A program made the position numbers and the translations under genes. A DNA stretch of 33,542 nt from an uncultured Pelagibacteraceae bacterium (GTDB taxonomy: Bacteria; Pseudomonadota; Alphaproteobacteria; Pelagibacterales; Pelagibacteraceae): NCBI GenBank assembly GCA_902585365.1, contig CACIDF010000001.1, positions 124,408-157,949 of the forward strand, given 5' to 3'. The notes beneath the pieces were generated by a model, which worked only from the letters and a program-made list of their open reading frames with translations, was not told the origin of the DNA and did no database searches. Of the stretch, positions 32,945 to 33,542 are shown in pieces (within the stretch, counting starts at the first letter, position 1; the number at the start of each line of letters is the position of its first letter).

Positions 32945-33542
32945 TTAATCTTTTTTAAGGCTAATCAATTTTCTGATTTTTATAGAGGCATTTTTCAAAT
33001 ATTTTTTAGAATATGATAATTTAAACTTTGTCCAATCTGGCATATACTTAACTGAGTAACAGTAAGATAAAATTCTTCTAGTCTTTCCAGAATTATTAAT
33101 TAAACTTCCATGGGTTAAAGCCTCAGTAAAAAAAATTGCATCACCTGGGCTGGCATCAACATGTTTAAGTAGATAATTACTTTTTGGATTATTATCAAAT
33201 GGTCTTAAAAAATTTGACTTATGCGAGCCGGGGATGGCAGCAAAACCTCCATCATTAAATTTATTATTGCTTATAGGAAATACTACTTTTGTAATATTAG
33301 AAAATATTTTTCCATCTTTGTAAATATAAAAAACTTTCGGATGATGAGGTACATTTCCCATATGCAAATAAGTATAGGTACCTTTAGATCTTTTTATCAT
33401 TGCAACCGTGTGATTAAGTCGAAAAAAATTTAAAGTGTATCTGGATAAAAGTTTTATTATATTTTTTTCTAGAGCAAAATATTCGAAAGCTTTATCAGCC
33501 TCTAATATATTTGAAATATAAACATCTTTTGCATCATAACCT
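32945..33542 (-). CDS. PhyH-family non-haem iron oxygenase, 5' end off window edge
   Basis: The frame is open from the right edge to 32945. An internal ATG at 33400 would give 151 residues, but upstream codons (about 47, no stop) continue the protein, so the true start lies outside the window. Phytanoyl-CoA dioxygenase-like traits are YLHMGNVPHHPKVFYI (from codons near 33370), DGGFAAIPGSHKSNF, DASPGDAIFFTEALTHGS and KTRRILSY. The second histidine in THGS and the arginine after it fit the distal iron ligand and 2-oxoglutarate contact. The proximal motif is H-M-G rather than H-x-D. It is likely to hydroxylate or otherwise oxidise a sugar, lipid or small molecule; it heads the unit read into the split gene. 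Confidence 0.75.
   Translation of the reverse strand, partial: GYDAKDVYISNILEADKAFEYFALEKNIIKLLSRYTLNFFRLNHTVAMIKRSKGTYTYLHMGNVPHHPKVFYIYKDGKIFSNITKVVFPISNNKFNDGGFAAIPGSHKSNFLRPFDNNPKSNYLLKHVDASPGDAIFFTEALTHGSLINNSGKTRRILSYCYSVKYMPDWTKFKLSYSKKYLKNASIKIRKLISLKKD

Noticed and set aside
1..33542. Long T or A runs (8-12 bases) as intrinsic terminators
   Set aside because: They are everywhere, mostly inside genes as Lys/Phe codons, and few follow a stem. Only the one after rnpB was kept, at low confidence.
1..33542. CRISPR array, insertion sequences, integrase or phage genes
   Set aside because: No regularly spaced repeats, terminal inverted repeats, transposase or phage proteins were seen on either strand.
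1..33542. Recoding of UGA as Trp, considered because of the extreme AT content
   Set aside because: Conserved Trp positions use TGG and some genes end with TGA in ATGA overlaps (rsmH, carbamoyltransferase).

Overview
The window is very AT-rich, gene-dense alphaproteobacterial DNA. Tight overlaps, short spacers, lysine/asparagine-rich proteins and a compact division cluster suggest a streamlined marine lineage such as SAR11/Pelagibacterales. That placement is an inference from style and gene content, because no rRNA is present. UGA is not recoded: genes use TGG for Trp and end normally.

Left part (1-9,110) is housekeeping. A minus-strand cell-division/cell-wall (dcw) operon reads mraZ, ftsZ, rsmH, ftsL, ftsI, murE, with murE cut by the left edge. 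It starts from a near-consensus sigma-70 promoter overlaid by three TGGGN repeats that look like MraZ boxes. ftsZ sits directly after mraZ, which is not the textbook dcw order. Upstream lie rnpB (RNase P RNA, minus), an AmpD-like amidase (minus) and the pair mlaA-mlaC (plus). Two minus-strand tRNAs follow: one with anticodon CAU (Met or Ile2) and tRNA-Val(GAC), the latter with a degenerate D-loop and T-loop.

Middle part (9,137-18,430) begins right after the tRNAs and is a mosaic of surface-polysaccharide genes on alternating strands. It holds an O-antigen ligase/polymerase-like membrane protein, four GT4-type glycosyltransferases, two small methyltransferase-like proteins, a sulfotransferase-like protein and a UDP-glucuronate 4-epimerase-like enzyme.

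Right part (18,466-30,388) is a ten-gene minus-strand operon with spacings from -14 to +5 bp. It encodes much of a GDP-sugar route to a legionaminic-acid-like nonulosonic acid: LegB-like dehydratase, LegG-like hydrolysing 2-epimerase, LegI-like synthase, NodU/CmcH-type carbamoyltransferase, PtmE-like CBS-nucleotidyltransferase, NeuA/LegF-like CMP-sugar synthetase, a class-III (glutamate-1-semialdehyde aminomutase-like) aminotransferase, a PtmA-like SDR, a PglK-like ABC flippase, and an unusual fusion of a DRE-TIM aldolase with a DUF115-like domain. The usual LegC aminotransferase and LegH acetyltransferase are not seen. The product may therefore be a non-standard, possibly carbamoylated nonulosonic acid.

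The right edge (30,479-33,542) carries a TIGR04396-like surface carbohydrate protein, an unrecognised protein split into two frames at a run of nine A, and the 3' part of a PhyH-family oxygenase running off the edge.

No CRISPR array, insertion sequence, integrase, phage gene or rRNA was seen. No stretch above 300 bases lacks a gene or RNA. The largest gaps are about 160 bp (15,267-15,426) and about 137-146 bp (10,382-10,527).
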